Positions 32,445-44,760 of a stretch of DNA of 64,000 nucleotides are shown in pieces. The position numbers and the translations under genes are program-made. The stretch spans positions 103,829,759-103,893,758 of the forward strand of contig NC_080578.1 in assembly GCF_029962835.1 (NCBI RefSeq), in the 5' to 3' direction. Numbering within the stretch: position 1 is the first letter of the stretch; each line of letters opens with the position of its first letter. The notes beneath the pieces are model-generated. The model had not been told where the DNA came from. It saw only the letters and a list, made by a program, of their open reading frames with translations, and did no database searches. Source of the stretch: Magnolia sinica. Its lineage: Eukaryota > Streptophyta > Magnoliopsida > Magnoliales > Magnoliaceae.

Positions 32445-35400
32445 AGTAACACTCCACACTTTCAATACTCGGGTGTTACCATGGAAACATAGGTTAGTAT
32501 AAACACAATTCAATTTAAGAGAGTAATTCTAGCCTAAATCAAGCCGGTAGGAATAGCTTCACCCATTCATCAAGCCATCTATCCGATTGGTTCCAAAATA
32601 ATATATTGTAACATCAGAAACGTCTACTTTAGGACTTCAACCACCCTGTTGGGCAATTAAACCACATATGTCCATCACGGGCATTAGATCACGAGGTCCA
32701 TCATTCGATCAACTTACATCATGTCGATAGCAATCTACTCAAAATCATGCAATTAAACCATATATCATAAGTTTCGGACCCAACTCAATGAATCCACCAT
32801 CCATCGGATCAACGACATCCGATCTAATGATTTACCACCGACTATCGCATGCGGGCGATCAGACCACAAATTCAATCGTTGGAATTCATCTTGGCAGAAC
32901 CTATGGCCCTTGTAACCATTGATTATTAGGTTGAATGTAAATTGGCCATTAGATTGGTGGGAATCCCTAACTAGACTCCCCAATCAAAATGTACGACCCA
33001 CCCAAACTTTGAATCTGTCTGATCGGTGATCAGAGGCCCCAGTGATGACCTCCAAGAAGAATGGGCAGAGTGGATTTGGACAATACAACATTGTGGACCC
33101 TACAATGGGTTGGGTGTGTACTGCTGTGGGCATGCACCTGCAGTGCATCGGCCCAAAGGCCTGGTCAAACTGGCTTGACCCGATAAGGCTCCACGAAAGG
33201 AGGGATTCTTTCCTTCTTTCGATTTCCTGCCTGCGTTAGTTTGAAACACAACAAACGTTGTGATGAGGTCCACTATATGGGATTAAAGGGCTGATTTGGG
33301 CCTTCCATCGTGCCTGACTGAGGATTCGACTAGGGATAGGTGTGGCCCACTTGATGATATACACGCATAGGCAATCGCACACCAGTGCAAGTGGAGTGTT
33401 GTGAGTGGTAAAAATTTTTGAAAAATGAAATCATGCTCGTTTACATTGGCAACTTGGCAATCCGCAAGTGATGGTATTCTCTAATCTCTGCCCTCCATTT
33501 GGGTGCATCCTATCTCTCCTTTCGGTGCCACAAAAGGAGAAACAAAGGAGAAGGAATCCCTTCCTATTTGAGTAACTCACACTGGCTCGATCTAGACCTC
33601 ACGTCTGAATTGCTCAACACCATCTCGACCGCCTGAGCTAGACGAGCCGTTAGGACATCTTCCTCCTTGAGAAATCTCCCTCCACGCGAGGAGAAAGCGA
33701 CAGTGGAATATCTCACGAGTCACTGCACTCGAGCAAAATGGGACAGGGAAAGTGGACTCCACACTGATTAATGGTCCCATTTGACCCATCCAAATGGTCC
33801 AGATCACCCTGATAGGCCGTCAATGAGAAATCGCCATTGGTGGCTGCCTCATCCTGGCCGTCCGTGGTAGCAAGAGAGCGGTCGCGAGCGATCCCTAAGC
33901 TTATAAAAGGGGCCCATTTGTCTTGGGATTCCCACCAGCATTTTAGGAGAGAAAAGAGAGATAAAGAGAGGGAGAGAAAATCGGCACCAACCTCGATGCC
34001 GCACTGCACCAAGCTATTTGAGTTAGCTCGACTTGGGCTGAGTTGGGGCAAGCTCAGTAGCTCTGAGATCTACGAAATCCAGGAGGAAGAAAGAGATAGA
34101 AATAGAAGGGGAGAGAGAGCCTGCGAGTCGATTCTCTCAGCCATTGAGGGAGCTGACGAGTGTTGCTGGACTATCGAGTCAGCTCAGCGATTCCTGGTTC
34201 ACTCAGAAGTATCGGGGTGCGCGCTATTCCACCTAGTTCCTAAGGTTTGGGTCCTTCACGGGAACTCGGGAGAAGCCCCGTAGTCATGGCTCACCTGTCA
34301 TCCGGCCAGACTCACCCAAGAATTGGATGAGAAATCGAGTGGCTACACAAAGTGCTACTCGAAACCAAGCCAGCCCATCTCACCTCTAATCTAGGTCATG
34401 CTCAACCAGGTAGGTATGCCTTCGACCCTCGCCTGCAGATGACAAGGTTGCAAGCCACGAAAACCGATTCGAACCACCTCATTGGAGATAGGAAATCCAC
34501 TGGGAGACCCCCCGAGTTGCTAGTAACTCCAGGGAGAGAACTCGGCTCCTAAATCACATAGGATGGGCTGAGGCCAGATAGCTCAGACTCTATTGAGTTA
34601 GTCAGGCATGAGGTGAGTCAAGTTACCGAACCAACTCGGTCCTACAGAGAAAGACTCAGTAAGTCCTGGTCATGTGAATGCATCTTTATCCATCTAGCAC
34701 ACTCCACTGGGGTTGCACCTGGCATGTTTAGATTTATTCCAACCTCAAAGGTTGTAAGATGGGAGGAGGAACCGCACTCAGACCACTTCGGGTTAAGTTG
34801 GCTCCACTTAGGTCGTCAGGTTCTTCTGATTGAATCCGTGAAGCATGAACTCGCTTGTGAATAATTACCTTACTCAAGCTAGACAGTTGACTGGCGACTA
34901 GAATCCCGTTACAAGTAGGCCCAATGAGTAATTGAACAACAAGGTAATTTCTTCACACCTTATAACCAAATCCTCATTGTCACTTGAGAAGAGACCCAAT
35001 GTAGAAATTGTACATCCCATCACCCCGGATTCTAAACCTGGGAGCTAGTTGTTGAGAGACAATTAGTCAAAGGTAAGGTGGACTTAAACTGTACCCTAGG
35101 GAGCAATCAAGACTTGACTCGGGTCTAATAAATCTTAACTTTTCTTGAATAATAGGTGTTTGTGCCATTCTAAACTCTCAAGCACCTCCAAGACAAAAGG
35201 GTTCTCTTGCGAGGTGATGATTTCTTTCCCTTGAGCTTTCCACTTTTTAATTAGTCTAAGTAATGGTTTCTATTTAAATTACAATAGATAATTTATAATA
35301 CGAGATCACTTGCGCTAATTGTTGAAATAGTTTCCATTTGAACTACAACTGATATCTTAGAATCCATGATTTCTAACAATAGTTATTGAATCTTGCATAT

Positions 35401-36873
35401 CAATTTCCATATGACCGTCAACTAACAACTTATGCCTATGATTTGTGATCGCTTGCGATAATTATTGAACCTTATTATCAACATCTATCTTACATGCAAA
35501 TATATATGTTGTATCTGTACCCTTTCTCATGCATATGTATAGATTGCTTATGAGTTACTTGTGGAATTTGAATTACTATATCAATTAGTGGAAAGCTCCA
35601 CTTATATAGTAAACCGATATTTAGGATGTAACGGGACGGAATGTGTTGGAAATGGACCCTCGACAGGGGGTTATCTTAGGTGGTGGAATATTAATAGGGA
35701 TTTACCATCCATAGGTTGTTGTGCCTACGTGGCTTTTGGGGATAACCTATTTACCGGCTCGATTTAATATTGCCCTACGTGACCTCTTTATCGCTTCAAT
35801 TTAACGTTTACCTCGTGCGATCTTTTTATCATTTTGATTTTGTATTTGTCCTACGTGACATTCTGATCACTTTAATTTGATATTTGCCATGTGTGGCTTT
35901 AATGGTTCATTCTCATATAACCATGCGATGGTAAGTCACATGTATTGAATTATGATTGACCACTAGTCGACGGGGTTCCATTAAATATTCTAATGTGGGA
36001 GTCTCATGAGCCGGGGATGGTGGTATGAGACACTATGCCTTAGCTGTCGGCCTACTCTAGGTGACGAGCCCCCCGTAGTGACCTTTGAGTATTATTAAAT
36101 TGGTTGGTTGTAATCGAAATAATAACAAATGGGCTAATCATGCATTCATAGCATTCGAATGATGACGGGTGGCTAATTCTAGATGTTGTAGCACGTGCCC
36201 TTGGTGTGGTATTATTTTGCTAGCTCCCAGACCATCGACTATCGACCTACGCACGTGATGTACGATGAGCTTGGTCACTATGCCTATACGTGATATACGC
36301 ACGTGATTTGCTTCGCTGGTGACCGGCCATATGTATGGGCTTAGCCCAAAGTATGACTGGATAAGCATCTCCAGGTCGATGTGCACTCATGCATCCATGT
36401 ATTTAAATAAGACCGCATCTTGTAATGTTTTGAATACCTTTTATTTTCAAACTATGCTAGACTAATGCGGCGGTATGTAATCATGAGGGAAATTCAATCG
36501 TACAGAGAATGCTGGTTTGAGTGAGAGCCACTATGGAGAAGGTCTAGATGTCGACTCTACAAGGCTGGAGGAGGAATATTATGAGGAGGAGCCGCTTTGG
36601 GAGGTAGCAGAATATTTCGGGCTTAACCAATGAACTGCTAGTTTACTTCCTTTCTTTCTTATCATTCGAACATTTGAATCTTTTGAGTTTTGTACTTAAG
36701 GTCCCAAGCTGAGTGGACTAGAATCTTGATACTTTTAGTTATACAATGGTTCGCTAGCTTGGTTTACTTTCTCGCACCCTATTTATGATAAATTATTATT
36801 TACATGTTTAGTTAACACTTGGGTTTTTAGAAAATGAGTTGTATACTCGGGTTTTGAAAACCGAGGTGTTACA
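32445..36873. mobile_element. 4.43-kb solo-LTR-like element inserted in the LINE RT
   Basis: The element is bounded by the 5-bp duplication 'ctctc' (32440-32444 and 36874-36878). Its ends are inverted: 'aGTAACACTCC' on the left (first base A instead of T) and 'GAGGTGTTACA' on the right, the TGTAACAC/GTGTTACA ends of many plant gypsy-type LTRs. A TATA box (cttataaaaggg) at 33899 with pyrimidine/purine-rich leader downstream suggests plus orientation. No internal copy of the ends, gag or pol is visible, so it is a solo LTR of unusual length or a large retrotransposon derivative. Open frames inside (for example 33837-34283, 148 codons) show no domain. Confidence 0.75.
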
Positions 36874-37640
36874 CTCTCGCCCCTGCTTTACGCTGATGAC
36901 ACTATGTTGTTTCTTAATGGGGGAGGTACATCGCTTAGAGCTATGGACATATTTTTGGAGGCCTACTAGACGTTGTCAAGGTAGAAGATTAATTTCAGCA
37001 AAAGCAACTTCCACTACTCGTCGAAGATGGCCTTGAATAGAGTTAGGGCGATTGAGAGAGCGGTAGGCATCTCCAAGGCAGCAGATGGAGCTATCTACCT
37101 GGGGGCGCCTTTGGTCAAATGGAGACTGAGGAAGGGAGTCTTTCGACCATTGGTAGACAAGATGGGTGCAATGATAAAAGGTTGGAGTGCTAGATGTCTT
37201 TCATAAGTTGGTCAAATAACTCTGATCAATCATGTGTTTAGTGGAATCCCTCTCCACACAATGGCCGCCATGCCTCTTCTTGCACAGGTGATAGCGGAGT
37301 TGGAAAAAAGTTTTGCCAACTTCTTGTGGGGCTGGGTAGAGGGTAGGAGAAAGCTTCATTAGATGAAGCAAAGTAAAGTCCCCAGGCCGAAAAGTGAAGG
37401 AGGCCTTGGCGTGCGGAAGCTGAAAGAAATCTTGAAGGCCATGATGCTCAAAATGGCTTGTTCGGCCAGATTCGGGAAGGAGGAAAGCCTCTGGGGGAAT
37501 TACATGAGAGCCAAGTATAGGGTTATCAGAGACTTGTCATGGGAGCACAACTCAGTGGCAAACTCTTCCCCTTTCTGGAAAAGCATCCAAAAGATGTTCT
37601 CAGTTCTGGATAGAAACGTGCAGTAGCTGGTTGGTTAAAG
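36874..37640 (+). pseudogene. LINE reverse transcriptase, motif C and thumb
   Basis: The sequence resumes with SPLLYADDTMLFLNGGGTSL, the catalytic YADD motif C. It continues through MALNRVRAIERAVGISKA, IYLGAPLVKWR, GWSARCLS, a stop, INHVFSGIPLHTMAAMPLL and FANFLWGWVEGRRKLH (37020-37365), then an open 87-codon frame KVPRPKSEGGLGVRKLKEI (37363-37626). This is the normal order of an L1 RT C-terminal half. Roughly fifty codons that should lie between GDPLSP and YADD are missing; the gap was present before the LTR arrived, because the LTR's duplication lies across it. Confidence 0.85.
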
Positions 37641-38399
37641 AAAATGCAGTATTTGGCTCGCTAACTGGACGGGGAAAGGCCCGTTGGAAAAGCTGGTGGA
37701 TCAGCAAATCCCGGAGGAGATGAGGTCGTTTCGAGTGCATCATTTCCTTGGCCCAGCGGGTGTCATTCCCTCGTCGTCAGTCTGTGATCTTCTCCCTCAA
37801 GAAGTGCTGGAGACCATCAACTAGGGAGGTTTCTGTATATCCGAGAGGCCGGATTCCTGCATTTGGGCCCCCGATCTGTCAGGCAGAATCTCGATGAAGT
37901 CAGCTTGGAAGGTTAGTAGAGAAACAGGGCAGCGGAGGGGCTGGGCCAAATGGGTGTGACATGCTAAGATGCCACCTAAGATTTCGACGTTCGTTTGGAG
38001 GCTGTTAGAGAGGGCCATCTCTATTGACGGTAGGGTTTAGAAGAGAGGAGTCCTTGCGTCCAAGTGTGTCTGTTGTGAGGGAAACCCTGACCAAAGGCCT
38101 AATTCAGAGTCTATAAATACCTATTCGTTCAGGGGAATATCGCGTACGAGGTTTGGAAGTATTTCAGCACTATTTTTGGGCTACTCCTGCTCGAGAATTA
38201 GTCGGCACAACAAAGAATGAACCAATGGTGGATGCTTCTTCAGTCAGGTTACAGAAATCAGGAATTGAGATGCCTTATCCCTTGCTTCATCGTGTGGGAG
38301 ATATGGAAAGCTAGGAACACAGTGAAATTTAAAGGTAAACTGCCCCCTGCTTCGTCGGTGGTGGAGTGGGTCCAAGGGTGGCTTATGTGGGCATGCAAT
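37641..38399 (+). pseudogene. LINE zf-RVT-like region
   Basis: Near 37940-38090 the frame reads MPPKISTFVWRLLERAISID, then RGVLASKCVCCEGNP. This is the 'W....P.K...F.WR...... L..RG......C..C' zinc-binding pattern found between RT and RNase H in plant LINEs. A short open segment WWMLLQSGY...CFIVWEIWKARN follows at 38217-38399. Several stops. Confidence 0.75.
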
Positions 38400-38739
38400 T
38401 AGAGCTGGGCAAGACCCAACTCGATCCGACGGATCTGAGTCGTCCGACTTAGTCAGATCCGACTCGACCCGAATCGAATGCCATGGTCGGGTTCGAATCG
38501 AGTAAACCCACCTTCATCCGAATCCTGACTTATTCGAGTTCGAGTTACGTAGTAATCCAATCTGACCCATCTGAAATCCGATCCGAAACCCAACTCGGAC
38601 CGAAATCAAGTACTATATATACAAAAAAAATACTCATTCCCCTCTCTACCCTAACCCTAGGAGTCGGCTGCCGCACCCAACCCGATCTCGATGTCCCCTA
38701 CTCCGGCACCTATCCGGCTTCGAGTTCCTCCTCCTCCTC

Positions 38740-38792
<53 letters not shown>

Positions 38793-39210
38793 CACTCGTC
38801 CACACGGTAGCTGAGCAACACCCGTCCGGCTTCAAGCTCCTCCTCCTCTCTCTCTCTCCTTCACTCGTTCGCACAGCAGCACTAGTCCAGCCACCCAGAC
38901 CATTCTCGAGCTCGATTTTTAAGGTATTTATTTATTTATTTTTATTTTTATTAAAATGGATGGCTCTGATTGGCCCGGCCCGTTGTGTTGCATCTAGGAC
39001 GATCCGAATTATACCCAACACAATACGACTCGGTTTCTCTGACCAAATTGGACTCGGTTCGAGTCAGCCCAACCAAGAATCGTTTCGGATTGAATCAGGC
39101 CCGCTGGACTCAGTCCCGAGTCTGATCGAGTTTGGGTCAGGGTTTTCACAATACCGGATCGAGTTGAGTTGGACCTAACTCGGTTCAACTCGACTCGATG
39201 CCCACCTCTA
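38400..39210. mobile_element. 811-bp nonautonomous hAT element inserted in the LINE
   Basis: It is flanked by a perfect 8-bp duplication 'catgcaat' (38392-38399 and 39211-39218), the hAT hallmark. The ends are inverted: TAGAGCTGGGCA at the left and TAGAGGTGGGCA (reverse complement) at the right, 11 of 12 matching. The interior is rich in 'gactcg'/'ccgaac'-like text near both ends and holds a (CT)n microsatellite at about 38739-38790. The 231-codon open frame at 38483-39178 crosses the microsatellite and encodes low-complexity Ser/Leu text; it is not a transposase. Removal restores LINE sequence. Confidence 0.92.
38739..38790. repeat. (CT)n microsatellite
   Basis: About 24 uninterrupted CT units preceded by a CTC-rich tract, inside the hAT element. 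Confidence 0.98.
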
Positions 39211-39218
39211 CATGCAAT

Positions 39219-39870
39219 GGGTCACTTCCTCTTAAGTACTCGTCCGAAGAACTGTTCACATACTCTTCAAGACATGGGTATCGGCCCTGCTACATCGTTG
39301 TAAACGAAGTGCTGCATAGTGAAGTGGTCCAGGCCGAAGGAAGGTTGAAGTACAAAATCGAACGTGGACGGTTCCGCAAGAGGCAATCTGGGTGTCAGAA
39401 GGAGATGGAATCTGTAGAGATTCTCACAACAACCTCATCTTTGCTTTTGTCGTAGGTTATGGAGAGGGGACCAATAACAACGCTGAGTTACGCGTGATTC
39501 ATGATGGTCTAGCCCTATGTGTGAATCTCAGTCTCCCCAGGGTGGAGGTTGACATGGACTCCAAACTGGTGGTGGACGCCCTTAAGAGGAGGTCTCTTCT
39601 ACTATGGAAATGATGTTATTGGCTAGCTAGAATTGAAGGTCTGAAGAAGAAAGCTTGCACCCACGTCACCTACATACTAAGAGAAGGAAACGGCCGGCTG
39701 ATGGGCTGGCTCGCGAGGCGAATAGGAATGAGAAGAACCACGTTTTCAGGGAAGCAGCGAATCTTCCCCATTATATCTGTAGGCTAGTCGTGCTAGATAA
39801 GGTGGGGTTGGATACGATTAGGGAATCTAGGGTGGGGGATGTGGTGGGTCCGCCCCGTGGGCGGGTGTAA
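39219..39870 (+). pseudogene. LINE RNase H domain
   Basis: Near 39357 a frame reads NVDGSARGNLGV, with the first catalytic Asp. A frameshift leads to GDGICRDSHNNLIFAF, then GTNNNAELRVIHDGLALC (catalytic Glu region) and VEVDMDSKLVVDAL (second Asp). Around 39660-39715 it reads CTHVTYILREGN and PADGLA, the conserved last motif. RNase H removes the RNA strand of the cDNA hybrid. One stop follows the VVDALKR segment. C-terminal position after zf-RVT is normal for this LINE group. Confidence 0.85.
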
Positions 39871-39880
39871 ATGATATGAT

Positions 39881-40345
39881 AGGCTGCATAAGATGGCTTT
39901 TCTGGCCTGTAGGCAGCTCGAAATGTTTAGTCCTTTACAGTTTTTTGTCCTCAGGAATGGAGATCTCTGGTTATATATATATATATTTTGACATTATTAA
40001 AAGTATCCTTTGCAAATGCTAATGGCCAGGTTAAGGGACGGTTGTACCTGGTCCAAGCTGACTTGACTGATAAGTACAGTTCCCACCTGTAATTTAGATT
40101 GGCTAGATTATTATGCCCACGTCCAAATAGAGGTGGCACACTTGATAGAAAGGGTGAATCTCATGCACATAAGGTCATTACTTACAGGTAAGCACATGTC
40201 AAACCCCGTGTGCCTATGCTGGTTATGCCAACTTTGGGGACGTGCCTACCACTACATGGGGAGAAAAATTTTATGTGCATGAAATCTACCTGATCTGATC
40301 CACTAGGTGTACCATCCCATACATGTTTGGCCTTGTTCCCATACA
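39881..40345. other. LINE tail and unassigned sequence
   Basis: The LINE 3' region ends in an (AT)n run at 39973-39987. The remainder carries no recognisable gene or repeat. Confidence 0.4.
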
Positions 40346-40835
40346 CAGCTGAAAATAAAATTTCTTAAAGGTTTAGATTAATTGACTAAGCCTTATGAAT
40401 CACCAATATATAGTATCAAGTTCTCACAATTACTCAAAATAGATATTTTAGATCAGACCATACCTTTTGATTGTTGCTATCAAATATTGTTCGATTGCTG
40501 ATGATCAATGATCGATGCCGTGTCTTTGAAGTAGAAGTAAAGGTTCTCTTCCAAAATAAGAGAAAAAGAAAACCTATATATATTCAAGGCACTAGAATAG
40601 AACTACCGGAGAAACGTTGGATACACATCCGTGGATGTGTGATGGATGGATGAATGGGCAAGTAATGGTGTTTTTGAAGGTTGCAGAGGAATGAAATGAA
40701 AGTACTAATGCCGTGAAAATTCTGGGTATATCATGACTTCACTTTTAAGTAGCTGTGGAGAGGTAGGAAGAAAGACTGTTAAGAAAAGAGAGGGCAAAAG
40801 CAAAAGAAAAATTAAATACAAGAAGGTGGATCTAG
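40346..40835 (-). pseudogene. NLR 5'-flank remnant 1
   Basis: The stretch 40640-40800 matches the 5' leader of both NLRs ('gatggatg', 'gggcaagtaatgg', 'ttgcagaggaatgaaatgaa', 'atgacttcac', 'gctg.ggagag'). The gene side (40346-40640) contains no NLR coding text, but it matches 63505-63690. This is therefore a second type of locus sharing the NLR leader. It may be debris of a distant NLR whose coding part is lost, or the end of another gene that shares the promoter. Confidence 0.6.
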
Positions 40836-41830
40836 CACAAATGCCACTAAGAGGAGCTAATTTAATTGGTGCCTAGGGCCCACCATGATGTGATGTTTTA
40901 ATCACCTCCAATCTCTCATCATCTCTGGCCCCTTTATTCTCCTTGGATTCCAAAGTCCAGGCCCGAGTTGCCTAAGCCCTTGCCAAAGGAAAGTTCCTAT
41001 GGTTGGAAGGTTCTTGGGGCTCACTTAGATGTCCCAAGGATTTCATCCCGATTCATTCACCTTTCAAGTCTTGTTAGGACATGGCTCCAAAAAAATGAGG
41101 TAGATCTAAAACTCGGGTGGACAACGCTAAAAGAGAGAGTTGGAATGGAACGCCTACCTTGATACCTTTGCAGTGTCATGGAAGCCTTGGGTCAGTTCAT
41201 CTCAATTAGAATGACTTTATGAACGGTTTGGATAGCATATAAACAGCATGGTGGTTGTGCATTTCTATCCGGTTTCCAGTAGTGTGGTCCAATATTTAAA
41301 TCTTGGATCTGCTTATTTTTGGGATCATGTGGTGACATGAGCTGGAGAAACTAATGTAAGGTGTTGGGTGGTGGGGCCGGCCACGTGCTCATTTGATCTA
41401 AATTTTAGGTGGTTTATGCCATGTCATCATGCTTCAAACCTGTAAAATCGTCTGTTGTGGCCCAAATAAGTTTCTAATGGGTTTTTTTTTTGGTTAAGTG
41501 TTCAATGATTTTGGCCGATTAGATGACCTCACATACAATCCGGAAGGATTTTACGGTGGGTGTCCCGCATCCTAGTTATACCGGTGGTGTCGTCCATATG
41601 AGTTTTGGATCAGCGATATTTTTGATGCCACGAACGATATTAGGTTTCTAACGTTATGTACGGATTAGATGTGATTAAAACGTCATGGTGGGCCCATGTG
41701 CCAATTTGCAGTTAAAGCTTCTGAAAAAACGATTGTATTAGATCCACCTCAACTCAAGACATAATAAAAGCAAAAGAAAATGCACTAGGCAAATGTGACT
41801 GTGAAATCTGTCAGTTGTTCGCGTGTAGCA
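40836..41830. repeat. MITE-like dispersed sequence
   Basis: Contains the recurring 'gggcccaccatgatgtgatg' and 'gtggtgtggtcca' type text seen throughout the window, with no complete ends. No gene. Confidence 0.4.
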
Positions 41831-42355
41831 CGGAAACGGATTGGCTACTGCCCCTGCCACCAGCCAATGCCTCGTGGTCGGTGCTCTGTGGGTCTACCAT
41901 TATGTATGTTTTTCATCCATGCCATCCATTCATTTTTATATATCGTTTTATGAATGACACTGAAAATGAGGTATATCCAAATCTCAAGTGGACCACTTTA
42001 CAGGAAACATTGTTGATAGAAGATCAACCATTAAAAACTTTTTGGGGGCCATAAATTTTTTGGATCAAGCTGATCTTTGTTTTGCCCCTTCATTTAGGTC
42101 TGTGTGACCTAATTAACAGATTGGATGTCAAATAAACAGTACAGTGGGCCTTAGGAGGATTTTAATGGTGGATATCCAATCACTATTGTTTTCCTGTGGT
42201 GTGGACCACCTGAGATTTATATCCCTCTCATTTTCTTGAACAAGCCCTAAAATGATCTGTAAAAATGGATGAACGGCATAGATGAAACACATAGATCATG
42301 GTGGGGCCCAATGAGCACCGATCATCAGCCACTAGGCTAGTGGCAGGGGTGTTTT
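41831..42355. mobile_element. Family-A MITE, copy 1
   Basis: It begins 'cggaaacggattggctactg' and ends 'gtggcaggggt', with the right terminus degraded. The core matches 44214-44750 and 53934-54468. No coding potential. Confidence 0.75.
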
Positions 42356-43344
42356 TACCCCTTCGAAAGGATGATGATTAATACAAGGTAGATCCAAATC
42401 TCAAGTGGGCTATACCACAGGAAACAAGTGGTGATTGAACACCCACCGTGAAAAACTTCCTAATGCAACTGTATTTCTTTTATAATGTTTATTTGCCATC
42501 CAACAAGGTGACACAAAACTGGTAACGTTTCTATAATGTTTAATTGGCATCCAACCTAGTGATAAGGTGACACAAAACTGGTAATGTTTTTGTAATGTTT
42601 ATTTGCCATCCAACCTATATATGGATAAGGTGACACAAAACTAGACGAACAAAAAAAATAAAATAAAAAATCAGCTTGATCTAAACTTTTGTGCATGGCC
42701 CATAAGAAGTTTTTATTGGTCAAATGCCACAGTTTCCTATGATATGGTCTTCTTAAGATTCTGACCTGGTTATTTTTTTGGGCTGATACCTTAAATGATG
42801 TGGCAAAACAGATGAATGATGTGGATGTAGAATCATATTTCTTGTAGTGCATACATATATCAAGGTTAGCCTCATGGTAAGGGCTGCCCCGTCTTGGGTG
42901 TGGTTGGGGGCCGCACCTAACCTGTTCCCAACATGCAATGTGTGACTTACTGTGGTGGGAGTTGAATGAGACTTGTTGCTGTCAGAGATGGGGACATATC
43001 AAGTATATAGTATTTCAAGTCACCACACGATCAAACTTCCAGATCCTCATTAAATTTTAACCATTAAAATGGCTAGAAATCCTCTACAGCACAATAAGCC
43101 TGTCTATCAAGTGCCCTTACGCTGGGTCATGGAGCAAAATATCAATCGGACCCATGGCTCAGATGAGCCAAACTATGAGGTCAATGGGGATGGGTAGGTT
43201 TGTGTATGTGGCCTCCATGATGTGTATCTTTCATCAAACTTATTCACCATGTATGACTCACCATGATGAATGGAAGATGCAAAGATCAGCTTGGCCCAAC
43301 TCATGCATGCAAGCCACACTGCATGAACTTTGTGGTTTGGTGAT
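42356..43344. repeat. MITE-like sequence with a short tandem array
   Basis: At 42480-42640 a unit of about 60-70 bp ('tataatgtttatttgccatc', 'aaggtgacacaaaactgg') is repeated three times with indels. A tRNA-like phrase 'gttagcctcatggtaagg' occurs at 42864. No gene. Confidence 0.55.
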
Positions 43345-44090
43345 GTAGGGATGAACATGATGAGGTTGATTACCCATCTTTCTCAAAGGGATAACTCTTT
43401 TGAAGCCACGGAGCTTCTCTAAACTCCTCATAGAGATGCCTCAAATGGATGAGGAAAATAAGAAAATAGAAATAAATTCTAAGAAATTTGTAAATTGATT
43501 TATATAGATGAAATAAACGAATTTACAACCCTTTAAATAGGGATATCATGCCTTGCAATAAGTTTCAAAATTAAACTACATCAAAAACTCTAAGAAATCG
43601 TGACCTACTATAAATAGTAAGACAATCGTTATTCCTACTAGAAATCATGGTTTTTGGCCAAAAATAATAAGTATCCTATTTGGCTTAACCATGCTCGTCT
43701 CGTAAATTTTCTAAGCACTTTTCTTGGTTGGACGCAAGTTCTAAAACTCAAAGGATGAAGAGTTATAACTAAACAAAAATTTACTATAAATAGTAAAAAT
43801 GAAAATAAAATAGAAATTTAACCATTGATGTGATGAAATCTCATGAATTCAGTGTGCGCAACCCGGTGTAGGGTTGGGTGGCTATAGTAGCTCGTCTTAT
43901 CCAAAATTATATAAGACATGTCTATAACTCATTCCGATTTGCAAGATACACCTGCTTTAAGGTCCCAACGATCTGGATCACTTCCGCCTCATATCGGGCC
44001 TTTGTTGTCCATCTTTGTCATGAAATTGTCGGTGACCTGCTCTACATCATTTGGGATGTAATTTTACGTTGTTTCCATTAATGCAGCAGC
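43345..44090. repeat. LTR-derived noncoding segment, copy 2
   Basis: Paralogous to 25975-26610 (shared 'gatgaacatgatgaggt' start, 'tagctcgtctta' and 'acctgctctacatca'). No ORF. Probably part of a decayed LTR retrotransposon. Confidence 0.5.
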
Positions 44091-44213
44091 CGTATATTTT
44101 TTAGTAGTGGGTGATCTTTTATATGTACAATGAACAATAGGGCTCTCACTTGATGGACGGAGTGGGTTTCATGTACACATGGTGGGCCTTACAGAGTTTG
44201 GGTGTTTAACATG

Positions 44214-44750
44214 GGAACGGATTGGCTAATCCCCCACCATTGGCCAATGGTTGGTGGTCGGTGCTCTGTGGGCCCCACCATAATGTATGTGTTTCATCCA
44301 TGACGTCCATCTACTTTTATAGATCATTTTATGGCATGAGACCAAAAACGAGATATATCCCAAGCTCAAGTGGACCACATTACAGGAAACAGTGTTGAAT
44401 GAACGTAGAACATTAAAAACTTTTGGGGGGCCATAAAAGTTTTGTATCAAGCTGATATTTGTTTTTTCCCTTCATCTGGGTCTGTATGACCTAATCAACA
44501 GATTGGATGTCAAATAAACAGTACAGTAGGCCTTAGGAGGATTTTAATGGTGGATATCCAATATCTATTGTTTTCCTGTGGTGTGGTCCTCCTGAAATTT
44601 ATATCCCTCTAATTTTTGGGTTAAAGTCATAAAATGATCTTTAAAAATAGATGAACGGAATGGATGAAACACATACATCATGGTGGTGCCCACAGAGAAC
44701 CGAACACCAGCCATGGGGATGGTGGCAAGGGGAGTAGCCAATCCGTTTCC
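44214..44750. mobile_element. Family-A MITE, copy 2, with 10-bp target duplication
   Basis: Ends are inverted: 'ggaacggattggcta' on the left and 'tagccaatccgtttcc' on the right. Flanks are 'gtttaacatg' (44204-44213) and 'gttcaacatg' (44751-44760), a 10-bp duplication with one mismatch. TSDs of 9-10 bp point to the Mutator superfamily. 537 bp, no coding capacity. Confidence 0.85.
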
Positions 44751-44760
44751 GTTCAACATG

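Larger units (their letters stand above)
28260..39880 (+). mobile_element. Decayed L1-type LINE, interrupted by three later insertions
   Basis: A non-LTR retrotransposon on the plus strand with, in order, an RRM and a DUF4283-like domain (ORF1), then endonuclease, reverse transcriptase, zf-RVT-like region and RNase H (ORF2). Removing the nested SINE (159 bp), LTR element (4429 bp) and hAT element (811 bp) plus their duplications leaves about 6.2 kb, a normal plant L1 size. Many stops and frameshifts are present, so it is dead. It ends near 39880-39985 in an (AT)n run in place of a poly(A). The 5' end abuts block Z directly, and the 3' flank does not resume block Z, so target-site duplications could not be confirmed. 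Confidence 0.9.

Noticed and set aside
33837-34283. 148-codon frame in the 4.43-kb LTR-like element
   Set aside because: It sits downstream of the LTR TATA box in purine-rich leader sequence and has no domain; more likely LTR text.
38483-39178. 231-codon open frame
   Set aside because: It lies wholly inside the nonautonomous hAT element and crosses a (CT)n run; the product is low-complexity Ser/Leu with no transposase motif.
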